Below, one piece after another: positions 22,675-31,104 of a DNA stretch of 45,775 nt. The position numbers were made by a program, and so were the translations under genes. The stretch's first letter is position 1; every line of letters starts with the position of its first letter. The notes under the pieces were generated by a model. That model was given only the letters and a program-made list of their open reading frames with translations, was not told the DNA's origin and searched no databases. The DNA is from a virus: positions 1 to 45,775 of the IMG/VR virus record IMGVR_UViG_3300047497_000289, one strand, 5' to 3'.

Positions 22675-22982
22675 GCGTTTACTTCGACACGAAAGACCCG
22701 GCAGAGGCCGTACCGCTGACGTTTGACTTTACCCTGGACCTTGCCACGGGTGAGACGCTCACCGGTACGCCGACCGTCACCGTTACGACATTCTCGGGCG
22801 TCGATCTCACGCCCGCCGACATTTTGAACGGCTCGCCGACGCTCGATACAACCAGCATGAAAGTGCTCGTACCCGTCATTGCCGGGAATATCGGCTGTGT
22901 CTATCAATTCGTCGTGGAGTGCGCGACCACGAACGCTTATAAGACGCTCGTTTTCGTCGCGCTGCTACCCGTCAACCGCTAG
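22671..22982 (+). CDS. Conserved-type small late protein
   Basis: The start is GTG at 22671 and shares GTGA with the upstream stop, giving 103 residues. The pattern of strands (FDFTLDLATGETLTGTPTVT, then VYQFVVECATTNAYKTLVFV) matches a family of small phage proteins found near spike and capsid genes. The fold is probably an Ig-like sandwich. No function is established. Confidence 0.7.
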   Translation: MSVYFDTKDPAEAVPLTFDFTLDLATGETLTGTPTVTVTTFSGVDLTPADILNGSPTLDTTSMKVLVPVIAGNIGCVYQFVVECATTNAYKTLVFVALLPVNR

Positions 22983-22991
22983 GAGCCCTCT

Positions 22992-23252
22992 ATGCCCATG
23001 CCGCCCCGTCTGATGCGTCCCATTCCAGCCGCGAAGGTGAAGCCCATGCCGTTGGGTTCAAGCTCAGGTCCAGGCGCTGGGGTGGGAGCGAATGCGCCCT
23101 CGATCACCAAACCCGCGGCGCCGGCAATGGTGCCACCTGTTACCCGCGCAAAAGGCGTCAGCAAAGTGCCTGCCAAAGCGCCAGGCGCTGCGGGACCGAA
23201 AGACGTGATTCACCCGCAATCCCATGCGGCATTTATGAAGCTAGGGAGTTGA
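22992..23252 (+). CDS. Pro/Ala-rich small late protein
   Basis: The 86-residue product is low-complexity, with many Pro, Ala, Gly and Lys, and ends with HPQSHAAFMKLGS, a short motif that looks conserved in type. GGAG lies before the ATG. It is likely disordered and may be a minor virion or DNA-binding protein. Confidence 0.6.
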   Translation: MPMPPRLMRPIPAAKVKPMPLGSSSGPGAGVGANAPSITKPAAPAMVPPVTRAKGVSKVPAKAPGAAGPKDVIHPQSHAAFMKLGS

Positions 23253-23305
23253 TTTAGCTTCAGTTATTGGCGGGCTTCTACCCCGAGGGGCGAGGCAGAG
23301 AGACT

Positions 23306-23704
23306 ATGGCGAATCGGACAAAGCTGACACCAAAGAAGCGCAAGGCGTTTATTGCGGCTCTCGCGACCGGGAGCGTGTCCAAAGCCTGCGAAATGATCGG
23401 CATGTGTCGGCAGCGGCTTTATGAGGTCAAGGCGATTGATGAGGCGTTCTCCAAGGAATGGGATAGCGCTATCGAGCAGGGAACCGACGCGCTCGAAGAT
23501 GAGGCATGGCGCCGAGCGGTCGAAGGCGTCGACGATCCGGTGTACTTCATGGGCACGCGCGTCGATACCGTGCGCAAGTACTCGGACGGCCTGCTGACGC
23601 TGCTCTTGAGGTCGCGCCGGCCGGACAAGTATCGCGAGCGCACCAGCACGGAGCTGACGGGCAAGGATGGCAAGCCGCTCGCTGTCGTGGTTGAGTTCAT
23701 CTGA
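23306..23704 (+). CDS. Terminase small subunit
   Basis: The 132-residue protein recognises phage DNA for packaging. Its N-terminus holds a helix-turn-helix (KLTPKKRKAFIAALATGSVS, then KACEMIGMCRQRLYEVK) of the small-terminase type, followed by EDEAWRRAVEGV, RKYSDGLLTLLLRSRRPDKY and a C-terminal GKDGKPL, all common to this family. The ATG at 23306 fits the family start better than an upstream one at 23267. The terminase large subunit follows directly. Confidence 0.9.
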   Translation: MANRTKLTPKKRKAFIAALATGSVSKACEMIGMCRQRLYEVKAIDEAFSKEWDSAIEQGTDALEDEAWRRAVEGVDDPVYFMGTRVDTVRKYSDGLLTLLLRSRRPDKYRERTSTELTGKDGKPLAVVVEFI

Positions 23705-24963
23705 CGAATCGAGCGCAGCTTCCCAAGAAGCTGAAATTTCTCTGGGAGCCCAAGCGGTACAAGTCGATCCGCGGCGGCCGTGGTAGCGCCAAGAGCTGGT
23801 CAGTCGCTCGCACGCTGCTGATTAGGGGCACCATGCGCCCGCTGCTCGTGCTGTGCACGCGCGAGGTGCAACAGTCGATTAAGGCGTCGTGCCATAAGCT
23901 GCTCTGCGACCAGATCGCTAACTTGGGACTGGGCGCCTTCTACGACATTGGCCAGGCCGAAATAGTCGGCGTCAATGGGACGAAGTTCATGTTTGCCGGC
24001 TTGTCCGACCAGACGGCCGAGTCTCTCAAGTCGTATGAGGGCGTCGATATCGTGTGGGTGGAGGAGGGCCAGGTCACCTCCGAGCGTTCCTGGGAAATCC
24101 TGATACCGACCATCCGGCGCGATGGCTCGGAGATTTGGATTACCTGGAATCCGCGCCTTGACACGGATGCAACGTGGGTGCGCTTCGTCGAGAAGCCGCA
24201 TCCTGAGACCATCGATTGCGAGATGAACTGGCGGGATAACCCGTGGTTTAACTCGATCATGGAGGCCGAGCGGCTGCACGCCAAGGCGACCATGACGAAT
24301 GCGCAGTATGAGAACGTCTGGGAGGGCAAGTGTCTACCGGCGATCTCGGGCGCGATCTACGCCGATGAGGTCGCGGCGATGTACACAGAGGGTCGCATCG
24401 GCGCCTTCCCGTACGATCAGCGGCTGTTGGTCTATCCGGTCTTTGATCTTGGGTGGAATGACAGCATGGTGGTCGGGCTCTGCCAGCGCGTGGCAAGCTC
24501 GATGCGCGTCATTGACTACATCGAGGACAGCAAAAAGACCCTCGCCTGGTACTCGGCGCAGTTGCGGGCGAAGCCGTACAACTATGGAACGCTGTTCCTG
24601 CCGCACGACGGTGACCACGGCGACTACAAGACGGGCGCCAGCGCGAAAGACCTGATGGAAGGCTTGAGCTGGACGGTTCACGTGTTGCCGCGCGTCGACA
24701 TAGAGCACGGCATTCGAGCCGCTCGCATGATGTTCTCTGGCGCGTATATCGACCGCGAGAAGTGCGCGCGCCTGGTGGAGTGTCTGAAGCGCTACCGCCG
24801 CGGTGTGCCGAACAGCACGGGCGAGCCGGGCTCACCAGTTCACGATGAATTCAGTCACGGCGCCGATATGTGGCGATACGCCGCAATGGCTGCGCCTGAG
24901 ATGACCAATTCTCAGGGCATGAGTCTGCCGGCGCTGAAGTACGGCAAATCCGGCATCGTTTAA
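23701..24963 (+). CDS. Terminase large subunit, apparent CTG start
   Basis: The packaging ATPase-nuclease has 420 residues when read from CTG at 23701. The first ATG (23833) would cut off the P-loop RGGRGSAKS (residues 24-32) and the family N-terminus LPKKLKFLWEPKRYKSIRGG. No ATG, GTG or TTG occurs in frame between the upstream stop at 23692 and 23833. CTG at 23701 shares CTGA with the small-subunit stop, like the other overlaps in this phage. Walker B is VDIVWVEE (to E122), and a nuclease-type FDLGWND follows at about residue 212. The protein is close to the XtmB/Terminase_3 type. Confidence 0.9.
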   Translation: MTNRAQLPKKLKFLWEPKRYKSIRGGRGSAKSWSVARTLLIRGTMRPLLVLCTREVQQSIKASCHKLLCDQIANLGLGAFYDIGQAEIVGVNGTKFMFAGLSDQTAESLKSYEGVDIVWVEEGQVTSERSWEILIPTIRRDGSEIWITWNPRLDTDATWVRFVEKPHPETIDCEMNWRDNPWFNSIMEAERLHAKATMTNAQYENVWEGKCLPAISGAIYADEVAAMYTEGRIGAFPYDQRLLVYPVFDLGWNDSMVVGLCQRVASSMRVIDYIEDSKKTLAWYSAQLRAKPYNYGTLFLPHDGDHGDYKTGASAKDLMEGLSWTVHVLPRVDIEHGIRAARMMFSGAYIDREKCARLVECLKRYRRGVPNSTGEPGSPVHDEFSHGADMWRYAAMAAPEMTNSQGMSLPALKYGKSGIV

Positions 24964-24975
24964 AGAGGTTGCGAT

Positions 24976-25188
24976 ATGAACATGGTTCCCCCTGCTGGCG
25001 GTGACAGCTTCGTGGGCTACTCGGGTATTCAGTACACGAGCACCGACGGGTCAAGCCTGCAAATTGGTCCGGCTGACGTTCAGCAAGCGCTCGGCCGCGG
25101 CTGGACTGAGAACGATGCCGGCGTCGCCGGTACTGCCACCGAGACACCCGCGGCGCCTGGTGCGGCTCCCTGGAATACCTGGGACTGA
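24976..25188 (+). CDS. Small late protein with PPxGGDxF domain
   Basis: The 70-residue protein consists mainly of PPAGGDSFVGYSGIQYTSTD followed by a beta/helix segment ending QQALGRGW. The same pattern forms the N-terminal domain of the mature protein at 29104-30594 (PPSGGDTFTG, YTS, IGDGD, LIRNW). The C-terminus is Ala/Pro-rich and ends in WNTWD. It is probably a small virion attachment module. AGAGG lies before the ATG. Confidence 0.65.
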   Translation: MNMVPPAGGDSFVGYSGIQYTSTDGSSLQIGPADVQQALGRGWTENDAGVAGTATETPAAPGAAPWNTWD

Positions 25189-25189
25189 C

Positions 25190-25387
25190 ATGCAGCACGC
25201 GCAAGCCGAGCCGCTCGATACCGCGATCTGCCCGAATCATGGCGGCCGAATCGCGCAGGGGCTCGCGCAGGGCGACTACTACGGCAAACGGTACTGGTGC
25301 CCGATTGGGAACAAGGTGTGGACGCTGACGCAGCGACCCAATGACATGCGCCGGCCATTGAACTATCCAAAACTGGGGATTTTATGA
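25190..25387 (+). CDS. Small hypothetical late protein
   Basis: The 65-residue product has two cysteines in CPNHGGRIAQG and YWCPIGN, perhaps a metal or disulfide pair. It begins one base after the upstream stop and shares ATGA with the next gene. Function is unknown. Confidence 0.6.
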   Translation: MQHAQAEPLDTAICPNHGGRIAQGLAQGDYYGKRYWCPIGNKVWTLTQRPNDMRRPLNYPKLGIL

Positions 25388-25695
25388 TTGAGACATCGAA
25401 GGTTGAGGCCGGCTCTGTGATTGGAATTAGCACGGCCGCCGCAAGCCCGCTGCTTGGCGTCGCCGAGCATCCGTTGATTCCGTCGACCAGCGACGCGCGC
25501 ACCGTCAACAACGTGATGCGCCATCAGTACCGCGTTCTCACCGACGCCGAGAAGGCGCAAATGCAGAAGATCAAGGACGACGCGCGGGCGTTTCACGAGT
25601 TTCTCGACTCGCTCGGCAAGTCTCGGGAAATCAGCCTCGCGCAGACGCGCATCGAAGAAGCCTGCATGTGGGCTGTCAAGCATCTAACCAAGTAG
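25384..25695 (+). CDS. Acb2/Tad1-like hairpin protein, candidate anti-CBASS
   Basis: The last 58 residues of this 103-residue protein match the helical-hairpin pattern of Acb2 (T4 Vs.4-type): MRHQYRVLTDAEKAQMQKIK, then FLDSLGKSREISLAQTRIEE and MWAVKHLT. Acb2 hexamers bind cyclic di- and trinucleotides and so blunt CBASS, and related proteins act on other nucleotide-signal defences. The Y49-R50 and K62/K64 positions correspond in place to nucleotide-binding residues as I recall them. The first 44 residues are an extra, flexible segment. Family membership rests on pattern memory, not a search. It is located among packaging genes. Confidence 0.65.
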   Translation: MIETSKVEAGSVIGISTAAASPLLGVAEHPLIPSTSDARTVNNVMRHQYRVLTDAEKAQMQKIKDDARAFHEFLDSLGKSREISLAQTRIEEACMWAVKHLTK

Positions 25696-25704
25696 GAGTA
25701 ATCC

Positions 25705-25890
25705 ATGTCATTCAAGCATCTTGTCTCTGAAGGTCTCACTGAGACTCATTGCGACGGCGCGAGCCATCTCGCCATCACCAAGCCCGATCACGCGCATAGC
25801 GGCGTGCCGCTCGCCATCGAGGAGAGCGATTGCAACTGTCCCGACCCGGAAGCGAAAGAGCCGGCCAAGGGTAAGAAGGCCGACAAGTAA
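25705..25890 (+). CDS. Small hypothetical late protein
   Basis: The 61-residue product has His and Cys residues (ETHCDGASHL, HAHSG, DCNCPD) that could bind metal, then a Lys-rich tail (AKGKKADK). AGGAG lies before the ATG. Its stop shares TAATG with the next start. Function is unknown. Confidence 0.6.
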   Translation: MSFKHLVSEGLTETHCDGASHLAITKPDHAHSGVPLAIEESDCNCPDPEAKEPAKGKKADK

Positions 25891-26084
25891 TGAGCCTGGC
25901 GCTATACGGTGAGGTCGAGAAGCTCAAGGAGCGGGTTCGCGCTTTGGAGCTTGCGCGCGGCTCCGATCTAATCGATTTGGTTCGCGAGAACAAGCAACTG
26001 CGCGAGCGGCTCGATGCAATAGAGGAAAGCCTCGGTATAGCGCCGGCAGATGCGGCCGACAAGAAGGGAAAGAAGCGTGGCTGA
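25890..26084 (+). CDS. Small coiled-coil protein before the portal gene
   Basis: The 64-residue product is a single heptad-like coil (VEKLKERVRALELARG, then LVRENKQLRERLDAIEE) with a Lys-rich tail. It overlaps the portal gene start by eight bases. It could be a head-assembly helper; no family was recognised. Confidence 0.65.
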   Translation: MSLALYGEVEKLKERVRALELARGSDLIDLVRENKQLRERLDAIEESLGIAPADAADKKGKKRG

Positions 26085-28404
26085 AAAGCAGGCCGACGCG
26101 CCGAACGGGAAGCAGATGACAGACGACGAGCTGCTACACCTCGTCGGCCAGTACGAGAAGCAAGCGCTGGGGTCGTCGACCGCAACGGGTACAGTGGTCA
26201 CGGGAACCACGTACCCGAATGGCGACCAGATGACCACGCTCGAAGTCGACCGCTTCAACGCGCTAAACGCCTACGCGGCGCGGCCGTTGGGCAACGAAGT
26301 CGAGAACCGTTCGCAGGTCGTCATCCCTGAGCTACGCGATACGGTGGAGTGGATCATGCCGCAGCTCATGCGCATATTCGTCGGCAGCAAGACGCCTTGC
26401 CGATTCGATGCGCGCGGCCCCGATGATGTCGACCAGGCGCAGCACGAAACCGATGCCGTGAACCATGTGTTCATGAAGGAGAACAACGGCTTTTTCGTGC
26501 TGCATGACTTCATCAAGGACGCGCTACTGCTGCGCAATTCCTACGCGAAGGTCGACACGGAAGAAAAGACAGAGACCGGCGTCGAGAAGTACACGGGTGT
26601 TTTCGAGACCGAGCTACCGCGCATCCTCACCGAGGAGCACGGCGAGACAATCGAAATCATCGGGCAGAGCGAATACACGGTGACGATCCCGCCTCCGATT
26701 CAGCCGCCGCCGATGCCTGGCCAGCCGCCGCAGCCGGCGCCGCCGCCCATGACGGCGCAGTGCTTCGATATCCAGATTCGTCGCAAAAAGACGAAGAAGC
26801 AGACTAAGGTGATGTGCATCCCGCCCGAGGAGATGCGCGTCCATTCTGGCGCTCGTGGGAGCCTGGGTGATGTGCCTTTCGCCGGCCACATGACCAATAA
26901 GACGCGCTCCGAGCTGATTATTGACGGGTTCAAAAAGGAAGTGGTTGACACCATTCCGCCCGGCAAGATGAATTTTCTCGAAATGGATTCGTTGGCGCGC
27001 AACGTCGTGACGGACCAGCTCAACGCCGACTCGCCGGCCGACTTCTCGATGCAGGAAGTCGAGTTTAGGGATTACGCGGTCAAGGTCGATTACGACGGCG
27101 ACGGGGTTGCGGAGCTTCGCCGCATCAAGATTGCCGGCGATGTGATCCTTGAGAACGAGGAGATTGACGAGACGCCCTTTGCGAGCGGCTCGGCGATCCG
27201 CATGCCGCACCGGCACACGGGCATCAGCTACTACGATTTGCTCGTCGATCTGCAGGTGATTAAAACTCAGCTATTCCGCGCTGGCTTGGACAATCTGTAC
27301 CTTGCCAACAATGAACGAGTGGCCGTCGATTGGCAGAATGTCAACATCGATGACTTACTCACGAGCCGGCCGGGCGGTGTGGTTCGCACCAAGGGAAACC
27401 CGGCAGAGGCGATTATGCCGATGCAGACGGCCTCGAACATCACCGAGCAGGTGATACCGGCGCTGCAGTACACGGACAGCCTCCGCGAGATGCGTACCGG
27501 CGTCGGCCGCGACACCATGGGCCTGGACGCCGACGCGCTGCAGAACGTCACGAAGGGCGGCCAGCTCGCCGGCATGGCGGCGGCCTCGATGAAAATCTAC
27601 ATGGTCGCGCGACTGCTCGCCGAGGGCGTCAAAGAGATTTTCTCGAAGCTCCATGGCGAGATGGTGCGCAATCAGGACCAGGAGTTTTTCTTTGAAGTCG
27701 CAAACCAATGGGTTACCGCTGATCCAACGTCGTGGCGCAAGCGATCCTTGGTCACCGTTAACGTTGGGTTGGGCAGCGCGAATCGCGAGGAGGGGCGCGC
27801 GAACCTCGGGCTACTCCAAGGCATGCAGCAGCAGCTTCAGCCGTTCGGCCTCATTGCGCCGTCGCACGCTTACAACGTGTTCAAGCTCGGGGTCAATCTC
27901 CTGGGCTATGAGAATGCGTCGGAATTCGCGATGGACCCCAAGAGTCCCGCCTATGCGCAGCATCAGAAGGAAATGCAGCTACAGCAGCAGCACGCGCCGC
28001 CTAATCCCGCGGTCCAGGTCGCACAAATCAAGGCGCAGAGCGACCAAGCCGTCGCGCAAGGCCAGGCGCAGCGAGACATCCTCAAGCTGCAAGGCCAGCT
28101 CGCGGTAGCGCAAGGCAATCTCTCGGCCGCCAACGCGCGTGCTCAGGCGGAAATGCAGCACGCAGCCGGTCAGGCCATGCTCGACCGCACGCACGAAGCG
28201 CTGCTCGAACAGCACTCGCGGACGCACGAAGCGGTGCAGGGCAACGTCGAGCGTCAAAACGACGTCGCCGACATCAACAGCGGCATGGCGCAGACGCTCA
28301 TCAAGGTCATCGGCCAGATTGTGGCATCGCAGCTCAAGCAGAACGCCGCGGCGGACGCTGGCCAGGTCGTCAAACATGATTATCAGGAGGTCAAGGATTT
28401 ATGA
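26077..28404 (+). CDS. Portal protein
   Basis: The 775-residue portal forms the ring at the capsid vertex through which DNA enters and leaves. The start is GTG at 26077 after AAGGGA. The family segment NRSQVVIPELRDTVEWIMPQ followed by LMRIFVGS is near residue 80, as in large podovirus portals of the P22/epsilon15 kind. A Pro-rich insert lies near 205-220. The last 150 residues (Gln/Ala-rich coil) would form the long barrel known from P22 gp1. The terminase gene lies upstream and capsid genes downstream. Confidence 0.92.
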   Translation: MAEKQADAPNGKQMTDDELLHLVGQYEKQALGSSTATGTVVTGTTYPNGDQMTTLEVDRFNALNAYAARPLGNEVENRSQVVIPELRDTVEWIMPQLMRIFVGSKTPCRFDARGPDDVDQAQHETDAVNHVFMKENNGFFVLHDFIKDALLLRNSYAKVDTEEKTETGVEKYTGVFETELPRILTEEHGETIEIIGQSEYTVTIPPPIQPPPMPGQPPQPAPPPMTAQCFDIQIRRKKTKKQTKVMCIPPEEMRVHSGARGSLGDVPFAGHMTNKTRSELIIDGFKKEVVDTIPPGKMNFLEMDSLARNVVTDQLNADSPADFSMQEVEFRDYAVKVDYDGDGVAELRRIKIAGDVILENEEIDETPFASGSAIRMPHRHTGISYYDLLVDLQVIKTQLFRAGLDNLYLANNERVAVDWQNVNIDDLLTSRPGGVVRTKGNPAEAIMPMQTASNITEQVIPALQYTDSLREMRTGVGRDTMGLDADALQNVTKGGQLAGMAAASMKIYMVARLLAEGVKEIFSKLHGEMVRNQDQEFFFEVANQWVTADPTSWRKRSLVTVNVGLGSANREEGRANLGLLQGMQQQLQPFGLIAPSHAYNVFKLGVNLLGYENASEFAMDPKSPAYAQHQKEMQLQQQHAPPNPAVQVAQIKAQSDQAVAQGQAQRDILKLQGQLAVAQGNLSAANARAQAEMQHAAGQAMLDRTHEALLEQHSRTHEAVQGNVERQNDVADINSGMAQTLIKVIGQIVASQLKQNAAADAGQVVKHDYQEVKDL

Positions 28405-28751
28405 TTAAGCCTACAGTGGGTCGCGTTGTGTTGTTTCACCCTGAAAATGACGTTGCCTCGGGTAACTTTGCCCCCGCGCCAATATGCGCCGGTATTGTTG
28501 CTCACGTTTGGTCAGACACGTGCGTCAATCTGGCGGTATTCGACCGCGACGGCGTGCCGCACTCGTACACCTCCGTGCTTCTCGTTCAGGACGGAGACGC
28601 GCTGCCAGATAACGGGCGTTATGCCGAATGGATGCCATACCAAAAGGGGCAGGCCGAAAAGGCTGAGTCGCTAGAGTCGGCGCTGTCCAAGAAATTGGAG
28701 CCGCTCCTAGAGGCTGCGATTCAGGTGGCATTCGCGAGGGCGTTCAAGTGA
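28401..28751 (+). CDS. Conserved-type phage protein of unknown function
   Basis: The 116-residue protein starts with KPTVGRVVLFHP and has AGIVAHVWSDTCVNLAVFDR, a pattern I know from small proteins in many tailed phages. The fold is probably a small beta barrel. A helical C-terminal part follows (LESALSKKLEPLLEAAIQVA). It shares ATGA with the portal gene. No function is established. Confidence 0.7.
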   Translation: MIKPTVGRVVLFHPENDVASGNFAPAPICAGIVAHVWSDTCVNLAVFDRDGVPHSYTSVLLVQDGDALPDNGRYAEWMPYQKGQAEKAESLESALSKKLEPLLEAAIQVAFARAFK

Positions 28752-29104
28752 AGCGCCTCCCCTTCGCGCTCGCCGCTCTCCTCGCTGCCGGCGTCGCCAG
28801 CGCTGCAACAGCATCGCTCTCCTGGACGCCGCCGACGGCGAACGTCGACGGTTCGGCCATTACCGGGACCATCACCTACAACGTCTACCAGGGCGTACAA
28901 GGGGCGACGCCCGCTAAGGTGCAAAGTGCACTCACCACGGCGAGCGCGACGGTTACCGCGGGCCTCACGCCGGGGACGACGCAGTGCTTTACCGTGACGG
29001 CCGTCGTCAACGGGGTGGAGAGTGCGCAGAGCAATAGCGGGTGCGCGGCGGTCAGCTATCCGACGCCGGGTGCTCCGACGCAAATCACCGTAGTCATTCA
29101 CTGA
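28748..29104 (+). CDS. Exported fibronectin type III-like protein
   Basis: The GTG start overlaps the upstream stop (GTGA) and gives 118 residues. A signal peptide (KRLPFALAALLAAGVASAA) precedes one Fn3-like domain: LSWTPPTANVDGSAI, ITYNVYQG, then TPGTTQCFTVTAVVNGVES. A single domain of this kind often mediates binding to sugar or cell surfaces. As an exported protein it should reach the periplasm or outside, not the virion assembly site. The next gene also encodes an exported protein. Confidence 0.75.
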   Translation: MKRLPFALAALLAAGVASAATASLSWTPPTANVDGSAITGTITYNVYQGVQGATPAKVQSALTTASATVTAGLTPGTTQCFTVTAVVNGVESAQSNSGCAAVSYPTPGAPTQITVVIH

Positions 29105-30594
29105 TGAAGCGTCTATGTGTCGCGGTTGCCGCGTTGTTCGCGGTAATCGCAGCCCATGCGGCGATCATGACGCCGCCGAGCGGCGGTGACACGTTCACCG
29201 GGGTGACTGGCACGGTCTACACCAGCTCGGGCACTGCGATCACGATAGGCGACGGTGACAAGCGCCTTGCGCTCATTCGCAATTGGGTGGAGGTCCCGTA
29301 TCAATCGCAGGTCCCGACCTTCGCGCAGTTGTCGCCGCTCGGCGGCCCGCCCACCTACACGAGCGACCAGGGTCTAGCCGTTTGGAGTGGTACGGCGTGG
29401 GTCGCAGTGGGGAGCGGTATAAGCGCATTGCCGGCCGGCGCGATCTTCGGCGCGGCGTGTACGACTGGCACGTGCGCGCCTTCCGCGCTCTCATCCACGG
29501 ATCTTCTGTTCAACACATCGAACGATATGCTAACCATCGGTGGCTCGCAGTCTGCCAACGAGTCGAGCGTGTTCTCGAATTTCACCGTTATCAACCCGCC
29601 TGCAGGAACGTTTTCGGCGGCACGTGGCTGGGGCTTGTATCTGAAAGGTGGCGATAACAACTCGGCTACTGCTGGTAGCACCGCTGGCGGGGTAATTATC
29701 CAGGGCGGTACGATCACCAATCCATCGGCAAGCACCATAACTGGTGCCGTGTCGATTCGCACCGCGCCGGAAGAAGTCAACGCTACCGGGAATTACGGGT
29801 CAACCCAACTCATCAAGATTTACAGTGGCGGCACTACCACGGCCGGGGCACAGTCGGGAAATGTGCTTTTGTCTACCGGCCCTTCGCCCGGCAACACTGG
29901 GAGCATGATATTTCAGACCGGCGCCAACCTTGGGACGAGCGGCGTAGTTGGAAGCGGCAATTTTCAGTTTATCGTAGGTAGTGTGACAGCCGGCGGCACC
30001 GGGCTCGGTGGGAATTTCACTGTAACGCTTCCGCAAGAAGATAGCCCTGCACTCAACACGTACCATGGGTCGTTTGTCGTAAGCGGCGGAGAAATTCTCG
30101 GAATTTCCTCTAAACAGGATTGGTTCACAAACGAGACCCTAGCGGGAAGTATTGTGTTGCAGCCGTCACTGTCCTCATGCGATCCGTGCAACGGCAACGG
30201 ACAAGTGATGCTCCTCGATGCAGACGGAACGGGCGGCGTCGAAGTCGACTATCAGGGCTCGCTCGAAGCCTATAGCGGCATTATCGACAACAACGAGGAA
30301 ACCTCCTACACCGCGGCTATCAGCGGCACGGGATGCACCGCGATTGCGAGCAAGACTGGCGGCCCGACCGCTGGCGCGTTCAACGTCACGGCGACGGCGG
30401 GCTCTACCTGCACGATCACGCTCACATTCGGCGGCCTCACGGCTACCGGGTGGGTATGTCATGCCTCCGAGTCATCGAGCGGCGTGGCCATTCCTCAATT
30501 CCAGTCGGCGGTGTCGACCACCTCTTGCACCATCAAGGGGACCATCGCGACGAGCGGCGATTTAGTAACTTGGGACGCGCGAGGCTACCGATAA
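29104..30594 (+). CDS. Exported beta-rich fibre-like protein
   Basis: Started at 29104 (TGATG overlap) the product is 496 residues. A signal peptide (KRLCVAVAALFAVIAAHAA) is followed by the PPSGGDTFTG domain shared with the 70-residue protein at 24976, then by a Gly/Ser/Thr-rich beta region with repeats such as GGVIIQGGTI and GNVLLSTG. Near the C-terminus TGCTAIASKTGG and TATAGSTCTITLTFG resemble the tail-fibre C-terminal folds of other phages. It is probably a fibre or surface protein; the signal peptide is odd for a virion part. Confidence 0.7.
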   Translation: MKRLCVAVAALFAVIAAHAAIMTPPSGGDTFTGVTGTVYTSSGTAITIGDGDKRLALIRNWVEVPYQSQVPTFAQLSPLGGPPTYTSDQGLAVWSGTAWVAVGSGISALPAGAIFGAACTTGTCAPSALSSTDLLFNTSNDMLTIGGSQSANESSVFSNFTVINPPAGTFSAARGWGLYLKGGDNNSATAGSTAGGVIIQGGTITNPSASTITGAVSIRTAPEEVNATGNYGSTQLIKIYSGGTTTAGAQSGNVLLSTGPSPGNTGSMIFQTGANLGTSGVVGSGNFQFIVGSVTAGGTGLGGNFTVTLPQEDSPALNTYHGSFVVSGGEILGISSKQDWFTNETLAGSIVLQPSLSSCDPCNGNGQVMLLDADGTGGVEVDYQGSLEAYSGIIDNNEETSYTAAISGTGCTAIASKTGGPTAGAFNVTATAGSTCTITLTFGGLTATGWVCHASESSSGVAIPQFQSAVSTTSCTIKGTIATSGDLVTWDARGYR

Positions 30595-30863
30595 TGACAC
30601 CTGAACAAGAACAAATCCGCGCGGGTCAAGCGCGCGAGTGGCTCGAAAATCCCATGTTCAAAGAAGCACGGGAAAAGATCGAAGCCGGCCTCGCCGCTCA
30701 GCGGCGCAAGGTCCCGATGCGTGAGACGGACATGCACACTCGGCTGATTCTCACCGAGCAGCTATGGGCGAACCTGATCTCGTACCTGCAAGAATCGGTC
30801 GACACGGGCAAGTTTGCCCAGTTCGAAGTCGAGCGGCAGAAGCGACGCATGGGTGTGTTTTGA
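30594..30863 (+). CDS. Small late protein upstream of the scaffold gene
   Basis: The 89-residue protein is helical (EQEQIRAGQAREWLENPMFK, then LTEQLWANLISYLQESV) and resembles small proteins that precede scaffold and capsid genes in many podoviruses. It shares TAATG with the gene before it. Function is unknown. Confidence 0.65.
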   Translation: MTPEQEQIRAGQAREWLENPMFKEAREKIEAGLAAQRRKVPMRETDMHTRLILTEQLWANLISYLQESVDTGKFAQFEVERQKRRMGVF

Positions 30864-31051
30864 GCGGTGAAGCGCCGGCCGAAGCGCCGACGATGACGGA
30901 TGTCGAAACCGTCGGATGCACCTGTGGGGGAAATCGCTTCATGCTGATATTCCCCAACGAGGTCTATTGCCCTGAGTGTCACTGCATCATGGGCTCTCTG
31001 AATTGGACTGCGACCGAAGCACCGCGCCCACGCGCGCAGCTCGACGCCTAG
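30860..31051 (+). CDS. Small zinc-ribbon protein, TTG start
   Basis: With TTG at 30860 (TTGA overlap with the upstream stop) the product is 63 residues. An ATG at 30893 would make it 52. CTC at residues 20-22 and CPEC-H-C at about 47-52 form a probable zinc ribbon. Function is unknown. Confidence 0.55.
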   Translation: MSGEAPAEAPTMTDVETVGCTCGGNRFMLIFPNEVYCPECHCIMGSLNWTATEAPRPRAQLDA

Positions 31052-31104
31052 CCGGATACGCGCGCCGGCCGCGTTTCGCCGGTCCCACAATCGAGGTTTG
31101 AACC

